From contig NZ_BDCF01000008.1 of NCBI RefSeq assembly GCF_001613365.1, forward strand, positions 124,001 through 188,000: a DNA stretch of 64,000 bases, read 5' to 3'. The notes beneath the pieces are model-generated. The model was not told the origin of the DNA. It ran no database searches and saw nothing but the letters and a program-made list of their open reading frames with translations. The stretch is from Nocardia xishanensis NBRC 101358. Its GTDB lineage: Bacteria; Actinomycetota; Actinomycetes; Mycobacteriales; Mycobacteriaceae. Both the position numbers and the translations under genes were made by a program. This document shows, in pieces, positions 7,907 to 16,577 of this stretch (its first letter is position 1; every line of letters starts with the position of its first letter).

Positions 7907-8760
7907 CTAACACTCGGGTTGCCCGTCGGAGTTGGCGCTGACGCGGCCGAGTTGAATGTCGGCGAAATGGACACCGAAGCCGGGGGTGTTGGGCGGGGGA
8001 GTTCGTCGAGCAGTCGCATCGCGGTCGCGCGGGACAGGGCGGGCTCATCGTCGGTGACCGTGGTCAGGTGCGGGTGGGTGATCTGGGCGGGGGTGGTCAG
8101 CGCGTCGCCGAAGGCGAACAGCCGCCTTCCACCGGATTCGATGAGGTAGCTCGTGTGACCCAGGCTGTGGCCGGGCGTGGGCCATCGCGGTGACACCGGG
8201 AAAGATTTCCTCGCCCGGACCGACGGTGCGCACTTGGTCGGCGAAGATGTCGAGGACCTCGCCGGGTGTGCCGTAGGCGGCGGCGAGTTCGGGGTGTTTC
8301 CGTTCGGTGCGCCCGACCGCGACGGGAATGTTGGCGAAAGGGCTTCTTGTGTGGTGCGCAGGATGTGCCTATAGCCAACCGATGTGGTCCATGTGCAGGT
8401 GGGTGATGGCGATGAGGTCGATGTCGGCGGGGGTTTCGCCGACCGCCGTGAGGCTGTCGAGCAACTGCCCGCCGCGCAGCAACCCGATATCGGCGGGTAC
8501 CGCGAGGGCCCGAAGCCGGCGTCGATGAGTATCGCCTGTTCACCGTGCTCGACGAGCAGCGCGCCGACGCTGGCGACGAGGAACCCGTCGGGGTTGATCA
8601 GGTCAGCGTCCTGGGCCCACACCCGATCATTCGAATCAGGCAGCCAGGCTGCGGGTTCGAGCAGGGCGACGCCGTCGGGCAGATAGGTGATCCTGTGGTC
8701 GCCGAGCTGATGGCTGTGCACGGCGGCGGGCCGCGTGCTGCGGGCGAGGCTGAGGGTCAT
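7907..8760 (-). pseudogene. Metallo-beta-lactamase-fold hydrolase, inactivated by multiple frameshifts
   Basis: The start (MTLSLARSTRPAAVHSH) has a good AGGAG eight bases upstream. Translation is coherent to LIDAGFGP, then must change frame to read AVPADIGLLRGGQLLDSL and the metal motif ITHLHMDHIGWL, which ends in an in-frame TAG. Later pieces lie in other frames: GPGEEIFPGVTAMA, then TPGHSLGHTSYLIESGGRR (the second metal region), then FGVHFADIQLGRVSANSDG before the stop. At least four frame changes are needed to restore one open frame, so the gene is dead unless the assembly is poor here. Confidence 0.85.
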
Positions 8761-8944
8761 AGCGGGTACTCCTGTTCGCGCGAGATGGATGGGGTGTCGG
8801 TGTCGACGGCGACCCGGGGGCGGTGGGCGGCGCGGATCGCGGCGTTGTGGTGGTCTGGTCATGTCGGAAGGCGAGTCGGTCCACGCCCGGTGAAGGTCGG
8901 ATCGATTGGCGGCGGTGGGGCATATGACGGATCCGCCGCCGGGG

Positions 8945-9364
8945 TTAGAGGTCGCGTCCGGCGTCGGGAAACGCCTCGATGGTGACCGGTTCGCCGTCGG
9001 CGAAGCGCGTTTCGGTGTCCAACTCACGGTTCGGGCTGTCTGGCATCGCTGCGGCGATCGCTTCCTCGATCGTGTCGCCCGAGCTCGGCTGGTCGGCGAC
9101 CGTCTCGGCGAGGGTCGTGCGGGCGCGTTCTCTCAGCTGTGCCGTTTTGGGCAGCTCGGGGTCGAGGTCTGGGATTGGGCTGTGGCTGTGGCTGTGGCGC
9201 AGGCTCGACAGTGAACGTCGAACACTGGCGGCGATGTCGGGGGTTGTGTGCCTGTGCCACAGCGCATTGAGCTCATCGAGCGGGTAGTCCAGGTAGTGGG
9301 CGATCTGTTGCCGCAACTTCTCGTCGGTGATGGTGAACGCGCGGGCGCGCTGCCTGTCGCTCAT
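8945..9364 (-). CDS. Hypothetical protein, helical and acidic
   Basis: 139 residues beginning MSDRQRARAFTITDEKLRQQ. The sequence is compositionally plausible (LDYPLDELNALWHRH, then a Ser/His stretch and an acidic Pro/Glu/Ala tail). I recognise no domain. The ribosome-binding site is weak. It lies between two pseudogenes and may itself be a remnant. Confidence 0.45.
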   Translation of the reverse strand: MSDRQRARAFTITDEKLRQQIAHYLDYPLDELNALWHRHTTPDIAASVRRSLSSLRHSHSHSPIPDLDPELPKTAQLRERARTTLAETVADQPSSGDTIEEAIAAAMPDSPNRELDTETRFADGEPVTIEAFPDAGRDL

Positions 9365-9449
9365 CCCGATCGCTGCCGCGGTGTGTGGCGCGGGCCTAAG
9401 CGCCTCGCACGTCCAGCCCCTGTGTCGGCACCGTCAAAGCCCAGACCAC

Positions 9450-9836
9450 GGGAAACAGGCTCGGCAGCCGTGTTGGGCTGGGACCTGCCCGCGCCATGGC
9501 CGAAGCCAACGAGCCACCCGATAGCACGACGCGAACTCGCCGAGGAACGCGGCCTGCGCATCCCCCATGATCACACCGAAACTGCCGTGCGTGGACTGGA
9601 CTTCACTCCGCGGCCCCTGGAACGACTCGCTGATGTTCATCTTCGACATGAGAGCCCGCGACCCGACCAGGTGGACGCGCTCGCGATCACTGATCACGAG
9701 CTCGACGCTTTCGCGTTCTGCACACTCGACCAAGCGCGGGATCGCTTACGCGTACGTCTGGTCACGCGTCGAGGCAGCACTTCACGCCCTCGAAACCAGC
9801 CGGGTCGCTTACCTCCCTGACGGAGGGGCAGTCTGA
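9450..9836 (+). pseudogene. NUDIX hydrolase, inactivated by multiple frameshifts
   Basis: Pieces of a NUDIX protein appear in order but in alternating frames: GWDLP, then MAEANEPPDS, then ARRELAEERGLRIP (together the NUDIX box G-x5-E-x7-REL-x-EE-x-GL), then CVDWTSLRGPWNDSLMFIFD, then QVDALAITDHELDAFAFCTL, then YVWSRVEAALHALETSRVAY followed by LPDGGAV and the stop. At least five frame changes are needed. The remnant lies opposite in strand to the beta-lactamase-fold pseudogene, so one indel event cannot explain both. Confidence 0.8.
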
Positions 9837-9890
9837 CCGGGGTCGACAGCACGTGCGCGGATCTCGATCTGTGGGAAAGCCCCACTCAAG

Positions 9891-10733
9891 CTAACGAGCG
9901 GTCACCGGTAGGTCGACCGACTGGGGTCCGCTGTCTTCGGTCCATGTGAGCTTCGCTGTGATCTGCATTGGCGTCCCCATGTCAAAGCTTGCTGACCACC
10001 GAAGTGGTTGGAGTGGGGGAAGATCGAAGGGGGCGTGATTCTCGCGATACACTGCGCGCTCCCATGGACCGAGATCGAGCTGGAACTCCTTGGCGGTTAT
10101 GGTTGCGCTCTTGTTCTCGAGGATCACTGAGACGTGCGATTTCCCACGATGGTCAACATCCCTCTCGATACGAAGCCGTGGGAGTGCGTGCTCGCCCTTG
10201 CGAACTACCGACGGTGCGCCGAGTTCCATCTGGTTGACGTCGCTCTCCACTGCGTCGCGAACCTTGTAGGCCAGGTCGGTCAGGTCGGTGTAGACGCCAA
10301 GCAGCCCTTTTGCTTGTAGTTCTTCTCGGAAGCTCTCCAGCCGCGTCAGTTCTGCGATATCGATCTTCTTGCGATCAATAGGCTCGTCTGAAAACCACAC
10401 GTGTACTGGTTTGCCAGCGTCCGCGGCGCGCTCGATTTCCTCGGCCGTGCCCGATACCGCTGTGTCCGTTGCCTGGCCGAGGCGGGCATCGAACAGTGCG
10501 ATGACGATATCGGCGTCATCCAGCAACTGAGAATTGATGACGCCTTGTCCGCCACCGGAACCTAGCTGCGGTATGGCATCAGTCTTCCAGAACCGGGGCA
10601 ACAGAATTGTCTGGGCGCCTTCTGCTCGCGACCCGTTCCAGCCGTGAAGCGCGTCCGTAACCGCCTTAACCTCGTCGGCGGTGTCACCAGGTGACGAAAT
10701 CATCACCTTCAGCACGTGGCTATCGAATCCCAT
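9891..10733 (-). CDS. DUF4062/TIR-like domain protein, candidate defence component
   Basis: 280 residues from MGFDSHVLKVMISSPGD; an earlier in-frame ATG adds 18 unlikely residues. The N-terminal domain (about 1-165) has the DUF4062-like pattern: VMISSPGD at the first strand, a WN segment, LLPRFWKTDAIPQLG, INSQLLDDADIVIALFDARL, and SGTAEEIERA with a Glu positioned like the catalytic Glu of TIR and nucleoside deoxyribosyltransferase folds, then GKPVHVWFS. The C-terminal part (about 190-280) is beta-rich and possibly Ig-like. Related folds cleave NAD or nucleosides, or make signal nucleotides. It lies at the edge of the island holding the SIR2-SLOG operon. Confidence 0.7.
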   Translation of the reverse strand: MGFDSHVLKVMISSPGDTADEVKAVTDALHGWNGSRAEGAQTILLPRFWKTDAIPQLGSGGGQGVINSQLLDDADIVIALFDARLGQATDTAVSGTAEEIERAADAGKPVHVWFSDEPIDRKKIDIAELTRLESFREELQAKGLLGVYTDLTDLAYKVRDAVESDVNQMELGAPSVVRKGEHALPRLRIERDVDHRGKSHVSVILENKSATITAKEFQLDLGPWERAVYRENHAPFDLPPLQPLRWSASFDMGTPMQITAKLTWTEDSGPQSVDLPVTAR

Positions 10734-11365
10734 GGCTGCGATTCTGCCACTCGAGCCACTGAGCAGAGTGGTCTTCGCGTACGGCACCCTGTCCGTGGTG
10801 CGCCCGCCGGACTGCTACGCGATCCGTGTCAACGATCCCGTGCCGATGGGCCGTGCGGCACGCATCATCGCCTTGCTTGCGCCATCGTGGGAGCTTTGCA
10901 CCTGGCTCGTCTAGGTTCCGACATGTCAGGTTCCAGCCTCGGGGGATCCTCATCAGCCTGAACTGCGGACAGCACAATCGGCACGTGTGCATTCAGCACA
11001 ACCGCGCAATAGGGGGAGTACAGGATGTCTGGGAAACCGGCAGTCTGACGACGGACGGGTGCGGCAACCCTGATGTCAGGTCCGACACCGGCTAACATAC
11101 GCGTCGTCGGGGCGACGAGTACTCAGGCGTCCCGTACTTGAAACACGCGGAACATACTGGGCCACAATAGGCTTCAGCCGGGAGCGTGCGACACATGTTC
11201 GACGTACTGATGGAGCGAAGGCGGACTTGCTACTTGCCAGAGCCGAAGTAGTAGCTGGACACGGCCTGCCGTCCGTTGCGATCACCGACTCTCCGCACCT
11301 CATACCACTCCGCGCACGAGCACCCCATGTGATCAGGACCGGAACTTCGAGAGAGAAGCAAGCAT
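10734..11365. other. Divergent intergenic region
   Basis: 632 bases between the divergent DUF4062-like and CBS-domain genes. I see no credible coding frame and no strong repeat; presumably it carries both promoters. Confidence 0.5.
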
Positions 11366-12079
11366 TTGAAACTCAGCAGCACCAAAGAAACCACTTTCAG
11401 AACCAGGCTGGCCGCATGGGTGGTTGGTCTGAGCCTTGCGGCGATCACCGCGTTATCGGTCCTTGTCGTGACCATGGCAGAGCCCGGCGACAAAAGCAAC
11501 GTCTCACAGCTCGTGTTCTCGTCCGTGCTGCCCCTGTTCGGGACATGGGTTGGCACCGTCATGGCCTTCTACTTCGCACGCGAAAACCTTGAAGCCGCAA
11601 CCCAATCGACGCTACGGCTGTCGGGTGGCTATGAAAAGGATGATTCTGTCTCGGATGTCATGATCCCTCGAGCCCAGATGATTGTACGTTCGACCACGAG
11701 CGGTCAACAGGTCGGCACGATCACCGTGGAGTCCATCGCGGCGATCATCACAGTGACCGGCAAAAAGCGCGTCCCCATCCTTGATGACAAAGGAAGTGTC
11801 AAATTCGTCATTCACCAATCATTGCTCGACTCTTACGCGCGCACCGTGACACCTGAAGAATATGCGCAGGCCTCGCTCGATGATCTCCTCGCCAACTCCG
11901 CGAACAAGAGGCTTGCCGAAGCTATCGGCTTCGTCTCGATCACCGCGACGCTGGGTGAAGCGCGGGATCAGATGCAACGCGTCAGCGGCTGCAACGACAT
12001 CTTCGTGACCACCTCGGGATATCCCGCTGAGCCTGTACTGGGGTGGCTGACCAACAATCTTCTAGCCACCGTTGAATAG
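11366..12079 (+). CDS. Two-TM membrane protein with cytoplasmic CBS-like pair
   Basis: 237 residues from a TTG (MKLSSTKETTFRTRL) after GAGAGAAG. Two membrane helices occupy about residues 14-36 (LAAWVVGLSLAAITALSVLV) and 48-70 (SVLPLFGTWVGTVMAFYFA). The rest resembles two CBS motifs: PRAQMIVRSTTSGQQVGTIT with VTGKKRVPILDDKGSVKFVI, and ITATLGEARDQMQRVSGCND with PVLGWLTNNLL. CBS pairs bind adenine nucleotides, so the protein could link a nucleotide signal to the membrane. It is convergent with the four-gene SIR2-SLOG operon, 34 bases from its end. Function unknown; its position suggests a defence role. Confidence 0.65.
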   Translation: MKLSSTKETTFRTRLAAWVVGLSLAAITALSVLVVTMAEPGDKSNVSQLVFSSVLPLFGTWVGTVMAFYFARENLEAATQSTLRLSGGYEKDDSVSDVMIPRAQMIVRSTTSGQQVGTITVESIAAIITVTGKKRVPILDDKGSVKFVIHQSLLDSYARTVTPEEYAQASLDDLLANSANKRLAEAIGFVSITATLGEARDQMQRVSGCNDIFVTTSGYPAEPVLGWLTNNLLATVE

Positions 12080-12113
12080 TCGAGACACCGGCTGCCAGCG
12101 ACCACAGTGGCGG

Positions 12114-12869
12114 CTAGTTCACCGCATCCAGGGTCGTCGCTACGAGCACGTGTGCTTGCGTGTGACGGGTAGTGTCGGTCGATACTCGCAAGGCGCAGCG
12201 GTTGTTGATCAACTGATGGGAGATCCACCGATGGTCCACGAGTGGACCGAGAAGCTGCGCCCTGGCCAGGATGGACGTCAGGACAGTCGTGGGCACCGGG
12301 GTCGCCCCGAAATAGTGGTAGCTTCGTCCCGACCGGTAGAGGTTGCCGCTCAGACTCAGTTCATCGAGCATCTCGATCGCGACCGTGTCGTTGTGCGATG
12401 AGGCCGAGAGTGCGAAATCCAGCATGGGTAAATGCAACTCCGTGTCCTTGCCGTCCACGCGGACCTGCGAGGTAAGCGAGACGATCCGGCGCGAATCGAG
12501 GTTGCAGAACGTCGCGTTGCTCAACTGCCGTACAAAGGCGGCGGTCTCGATCTCTTCTCGATCGTCGATCTGCTCCTCGTGTTTGATCGCGCGCTTCCAC
12601 ATCGCGATCCGCGTCGACGCTGACGACTCGACAGCACTGAAGAGAAGGAAATCCCAGAAGCCGAATCCTCGATCGGTGTATTCACTTCGGGCAGCTCGGG
12701 TCAACGACTGTGCTTCAGCGGAGATGTCTCCTCCACGCAGCGACGGCCGCCGCAGAGTGGATTCCAGGAGGACCGACGTCACATCGGCATAGGAGAACAG
12801 TTCGGACATAGAATCAGCCAGACCTCCCCCGCTGCACGCACGCCAGGTCGGAGATCCTGCGCCGGTCAT
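12114..12869 (-). CDS. Unknown protein, last gene of the SIR2-SLOG/DprA/PRTase operon
   Basis: 251 residues from MTGAGSPTWRACSGGG, whose ATG overlaps the upstream stop (ATGA) after an AGGGA site. No signal or membrane segment. Features: FGFWDFLLFSAVESSASTRI, LHLPMLDFALSASSHND, SGRSYHYFGATPVPTTVL and DHRWISHQLINNRCALRVS. The last three blocks vaguely recall archaeo-eukaryotic primase-like proteins found in conflict systems, but I cannot confirm this. Tight coupling to the phosphoribosyltransferase implies they act together. No homologue is known to me in standard two-gene ShosTA pairs. Confidence 0.7.
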   Translation of the reverse strand: MTGAGSPTWRACSGGGLADSMSELFSYADVTSVLLESTLRRPSLRGGDISAEAQSLTRAARSEYTDRGFGFWDFLLFSAVESSASTRIAMWKRAIKHEEQIDDREEIETAAFVRQLSNATFCNLDSRRIVSLTSQVRVDGKDTELHLPMLDFALSASSHNDTVAIEMLDELSLSGNLYRSGRSYHYFGATPVPTTVLTSILARAQLLGPLVDHRWISHQLINNRCALRVSTDTTRHTQAHVLVATTLDAVN

Positions 12870-13639
12870 TCGTGATTCCCTTCGCTTACAACAGGACTCG
12901 CGGCCCAGTCGAACGTCTTCGCCCGCTGACCGTTCCAGAACTCCTGGGCCGCCTCGGAGTAGCCGGGATTGACCCTTCGCGCGACGACGATCGCCGCGCC
13001 CAACGTGCAACCTGCTTGGACCAACGCATAGGCCGCGCTGTTGATTCTCGCGCCGGTCGTGTACACGTCGTCGACGACGACCAGCCGTTGACCTGTATGA
13101 CCGGTGACGGTGACCTCATAGCCATCCCGCGAAGGCTTCCTGAAACCCAAGTCACCGTGGCCTCGGCGCAAAATCGGCAGCACAGGAATGTCAATGTCCA
13201 GCGAACGGATGATTTCCTCGAGTGGATGGGGGCCAGGCCGGTCGGTGGATGGCACGACCACCAGGCCGTCCAAGCCGTCCGACAGGGCCCCGATCGCTCG
13301 TCCGTGCTCGATGATGAACCGTCCCAGCAGAGCCCTGACATTCGGCACATAGGACTCGATGAAGGGTTCGCTGTCGTCGATACGCCCCTTGTAGCAGGTC
13401 AGCCAGTCTCGAAGCGGAGACGGTTTGCAGTACAGCGATACGACGCTCAACGGTACAGCCGGACAACCCAACCGGGCAGAAATCTCGCAGCAGTTTTCGC
13501 AGTCCGCATTGCTGTCCGAGTCGTTCCACGTTCGGCACCGCGGACACACTCCGGCCGCAACCGAGGGTGGAACCACCAGTTGAGAAGTCAGCTCATTGGA
13601 CAAACTGATGATCGAATCGACGTCGGCCGTGACTCTCAT
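12866..13639 (-). CDS. ComF-like phosphoribosyltransferase (ShosT-like)
   Basis: 257 residues. An N-terminal zinc-ribbon-like segment has CPRCRTW and CENC (about residues 32-50). The PRPP-binding loop is RLVVVDDVYTTGARINSAA (about 185-205), the standard type I phosphoribosyltransferase signature, with Asp-Asp intact, preceded by PVLPILRRGHGD. The start overlaps the DprA-like stop as ATGA and the end overlaps the next start as ATGA. In ShosTA anti-phage/toxin-antitoxin modules a phosphoribosyltransferase toxin is paired with a DprA-like protein; this pair has the same make-up. Classical ComF serves DNA uptake, but the context is a defence island, so a toxin or signal-making role is more likely (inference). 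Confidence 0.82.
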   Translation of the reverse strand: MRVTADVDSIISLSNELTSQLVVPPSVAAGVCPRCRTWNDSDSNADCENCCEISARLGCPAVPLSVVSLYCKPSPLRDWLTCYKGRIDDSEPFIESYVPNVRALLGRFIIEHGRAIGALSDGLDGLVVVPSTDRPGPHPLEEIIRSLDIDIPVLPILRRGHGDLGFRKPSRDGYEVTVTGHTGQRLVVVDDVYTTGARINSAAYALVQAGCTLGAAIVVARRVNPGYSEAAQEFWNGQRAKTFDWAASPVVSEGNHE

Positions 13640-14511
13640 CCTATGCCTGTGAGGGCTCGACGTACCTCGGCGACCGATGACACGAAGGTGGCCAGCCCTC
13701 GGTCACTGAAATCCTTGGCCCAATCCTCTTGCGCCAGCGCAGGTGCCCACATCAACGCGGTCCGTCCATAGTTTATGGCCTGTTCGAGTTCATGCCGGCT
13801 ACCACTACGGGTCCGCCCATCCATGATCACGCTGACATCGGACATTCCGGCGATGACACAGTTGCGCTTGAGAAACGTCGTGCTGGTCCGGGGCGCGCGC
13901 GGAGCGAACTGCGACACCAGCATTCCGCTCTCCACGATGCGTTCCGCAAGCTCGGTGTTCTGCTCCGGATAGACCGTTTCGATCCCGGTTCCCATGACGG
14001 CGACCGTAGTTCCATGCCCCGCCAGCGCACCGTCGTGAGCGGCGGTATCGATACCGGCCGCCAGGCCGGACACGATCGTAACCCCGACTGAAGCCAAGTC
14101 GGCGGCCAGCGTCCGCGCATCCTCGACGATATCGGGACTCGCCGCGCGACTGCCGACGATCGCCACGTGAGCCCCTTCGGCTGCCGACCCCGAAGTGAAC
14201 AGTACCGGTGGCGCGTCCCAGCATTCCGCTAGCCTTTGCGGATAGGCTGACGTTCCTACAAGGGTGGTCCGGACAGCCTTTCTCTCACACAGCGTTTCGA
14301 GCTCCTTCCACCATGCATCGACCCGCTCGGGTGCGATGTTCTCACACAGATACCTAGTCAGCGGCGAACCATGAGGACCGGCAACTCGATTGAGCAGCAT
14401 GCTTCGCTGATCAGAGTCGCGCAAGATGCCAGCCAGGTCACTGGGTTCGGCGGGAAGCAGCTCCAGCGCCGCCATCACCGTGCTGACCGAACGTAGAGAG
14501 AAGGTGTCCAC
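13636..14511 (-). CDS. DprA/Smf-like SLOG protein (ShosA-like)
   Basis: 291 residues from a GTG (VDTFSLRSVSTVM); the ATG twelve codons in (MAALELLPAEP) is an alternative, and neither has a clear ribosome-binding site. The Rossmann-like DprA domain is complete: AIVGSRAASPDIVEDARTLA, SGLAAGIDTAAHDGALAG, VMGTGIETVYPEQN, FLKRNCVIAGMSDVSVI, and a GSRHELEQAINYGR segment. It differs from housekeeping DprA in having no C-terminal winged helix, ending near EVRRALTGIG. It follows the SIR2-SLOG gene by 59 bases and overlaps the phosphoribosyltransferase start by four. As in ShosTA, it may restrain or sense for its partner. Confidence 0.85.
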   Translation of the reverse strand: MDTFSLRSVSTVMAALELLPAEPSDLAGILRDSDQRSMLLNRVAGPHGSPLTRYLCENIAPERVDAWWKELETLCERKAVRTTLVGTSAYPQRLAECWDAPPVLFTSGSAAEGAHVAIVGSRAASPDIVEDARTLAADLASVGVTIVSGLAAGIDTAAHDGALAGHGTTVAVMGTGIETVYPEQNTELAERIVESGMLVSQFAPRAPRTSTTFLKRNCVIAGMSDVSVIMDGRTRSGSRHELEQAINYGRTALMWAPALAQEDWAKDFSDRGLATFVSSVAEVRRALTGIG

Positions 14512-14570
14512 GACAGGGACTGTATGGGAGAACTACGACATTCCGGCGTCAGGGCACTTCGTCGTGCGCG

Positions 14571-15980
14571 TCAATCCCGTCGGTACATCGCCTGCTCCAG
14601 CAACCGTGCTGCCGCGCGAGCTGCGACGATGGCGCTGGTGTTGTTGAGAAGATCCCAGTCGTTCTCCGACGCCGTTCGTCCCCCGAGCTCTGGAGGCGAT
14701 CCGCGATGAGCCTGCCAGTCCCGCAGGGCAGCACCGCCAGACGCCGCCAGCGCCACGATGCCTACGCCACGCTCGCGCGCCCACCGAATCTCTTCCTCGG
14801 TTCGTGCCCCGCCGCCGATCACCAGTATCGCCCTGCAATCATCGAGCAGCATCCCCACCAACTGCTCTCTCGCCAAATCGGTATAGACCGAAGTGCCAAC
14901 ACGCTCATCCATTTCAGGTGGCGGCTCCTGTTTCTCCCTGAAGTAGAAGGTTAGCTTCTCCGGCCTATAGTTCTGCTCCGATCGACGGATATTTGCCACA
15001 TCCCTGGTGACGCTCCAGCCAGCCGGTCCGCCCAGCGAGGTGAGTTCCCAGTCGCTTCTCTCAGCCAACTGAGCAGCGATCTTCTCGCACCACGGCAGGA
15101 TTTCGGCATCGTCACGGGGATTTCCGTCGGCATCCACACCTGCGCTTCCGGATATGAAAAGCCGTAGGGGACGTGTCCTGCGGACCAGCGCCTGGATGAT
15201 GCCTTGCAGCTCGTGAAACTCGTCGATCTCGCACACCTTCACCCCGCTCGCCTCAAGGTCCTTCACGCGAAGGTCGTGCAACGTGCGCTCCGGACCGGCG
15301 GCTGGTCTCTTCAGCACGGTCAGATGACGGTCAGTGACAGACATCGCGTGCTGGCGAGCCAAGCGAAGCAGAATCTCGATGTTCGGATCGGTGAAACTAA
15401 ATCCGAGAAACAGAAATGTCTTGCTCACGTAGGCGGCTCTCAGTAGAGCCCACGTCCGCGGTCGCCGGAACTCGTACTGCTCGTAGTCGCTGCGGGTGAT
15501 CACCGGCGGCTCAGCCCAGGCCGGGCCGCCGTTCCTGGTGGCGACACTGCCATGCATCTTGATGACCGTCCGACGATTCGTACCGATCGTTCGAATGTCT
15601 TCGTCCGTCACGGCCACGAAAGTGCTTGCATCACATGCATGCTCGATGAGCTCGTCGTAGTTTGTGGTCCAGATTTCCTTCAATGGCAGCTGTGTCAGGA
15701 GATGATGCCCGGGAGTAGGCGCCGCCGGCGTCGCGATCATCTCCAGGATGTGTTCGCACAACGCCTCACGACCCACGTTCTTCTTGTCGTTGGCGATATA
15801 TTCCGCGATCAACGGGTAATCATAGTGATCGGGCACGTTGGCTTTGTCCTGCAACGGCTTCAGCAGTTGAGGCCAGGTCGGTAACCCCGCACCGACCGAC
15901 AATCCGGCACCGACAAACAGTGCGCCGTTGCCCGCCGAGACCGCCTCCCCGAAGGCGTTCACCAGATCGTATTGATCCAT
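14571..15980 (-). CDS. SIR2-SLOG protein, ThsA-like NADase effector
   Basis: 469 residues from MDQYDLVNAFGEAV after a GGGAG site, close to the length of Thoeris ThsA. The N-terminal SIR2 domain (about 1-285) shows ALFVGAGLSVGAGLPTW, IWTTNYDELIEHA, VIKMHGSV with the catalytic His, and FLFLGFSFTDPNIEILL. The C-terminal SLOG domain (about 290-469) shows LRLFISGSAGVDADGNP and ILVIGGGARTEEEIRWA. In Thoeris a TIR protein (ThsB) makes a cyclic ADP-ribose isomer that binds the SLOG domain and triggers NAD depletion. No ThsB is directly adjacent; the nearest TIR-like candidate is the DUF4062 gene 4 kb away. Here the gene heads an operon with DprA-like and phosphoribosyltransferase genes. Confidence 0.88.
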   Translation of the reverse strand: MDQYDLVNAFGEAVSAGNGALFVGAGLSVGAGLPTWPQLLKPLQDKANVPDHYDYPLIAEYIANDKKNVGREALCEHILEMIATPAAPTPGHHLLTQLPLKEIWTTNYDELIEHACDASTFVAVTDEDIRTIGTNRRTVIKMHGSVATRNGGPAWAEPPVITRSDYEQYEFRRPRTWALLRAAYVSKTFLFLGFSFTDPNIEILLRLARQHAMSVTDRHLTVLKRPAAGPERTLHDLRVKDLEASGVKVCEIDEFHELQGIIQALVRRTRPLRLFISGSAGVDADGNPRDDAEILPWCEKIAAQLAERSDWELTSLGGPAGWSVTRDVANIRRSEQNYRPEKLTFYFREKQEPPPEMDERVGTSVYTDLAREQLVGMLLDDCRAILVIGGGARTEEEIRWARERGVGIVALAASGGAALRDWQAHRGSPPELGGRTASENDWDLLNNTSAIVAARAAARLLEQAMYRRD

Positions 15981-16577
15981 GACACTCCCACCACTCAGCT
16001 CCACCAGGCTCTGTAGGAGATGTCTACCGGTCGTCTTCACCTATCGCAAGGAAAGACTGCACACGCTCGAGCATGCGACCAACCAGTGCAACACCAGGGC
16101 GTAGATATGCATAAATACGCACGTCTACATTTCCAAATGCTCCGCGCTGATACGCCACCGCACACCAGACCTGCGCCAAGCAGTTCCCATCGGCGCTGGA
16201 TAGCTACCGCGAGTCGTCGTATCCTTGCCGTTGGGCCGCGCATTGTATCCATAGCTTTCAGACCCCCACTCACTTCAGCGATCAAACTCAACTGAACGCT
16301 TCAGAGCTCCACGCTCCCCATACGTCACTTCAGCCGGACACGTAGCAACATCTTCTTCGAATAGCGCGACCTATCTGGACTTTTCGGCGCCTGCCGCCAA
16401 GGCCACCGCGAGCTGACAGCTGACAGCGAGAGTGATACTGAGAATTGACATACGAAGAGCCTTGAACAGGTGCCCGTTCGATTGCATTCTGCTGGACCAG
16501 GCCGTAAAGCCCCTGACCATAGGGCGTTTGGTGCGTATTCTGTGAACGGAAACGATCAGAATGAACGGGCGGATGGC
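15981..16577. other. Divergent intergenic region of the defence operon
   Basis: About 600 bases between the SIR2-SLOG gene and the large HTH-NTPase gene. It is AT-richer than its surroundings in places and holds no convincing coding frame. It presumably contains both promoters; the N-terminal HTH of the NTPase protein could act here. Confidence 0.5.

Noticed and set aside
13636..14511. Classical competence dprA-comF pair
   Set aside because: The neighbours are defence-type, the DprA-like protein has no C-terminal winged helix, and a separate housekeeping-type dprA remnant is present; a ShosTA-like role fits better.
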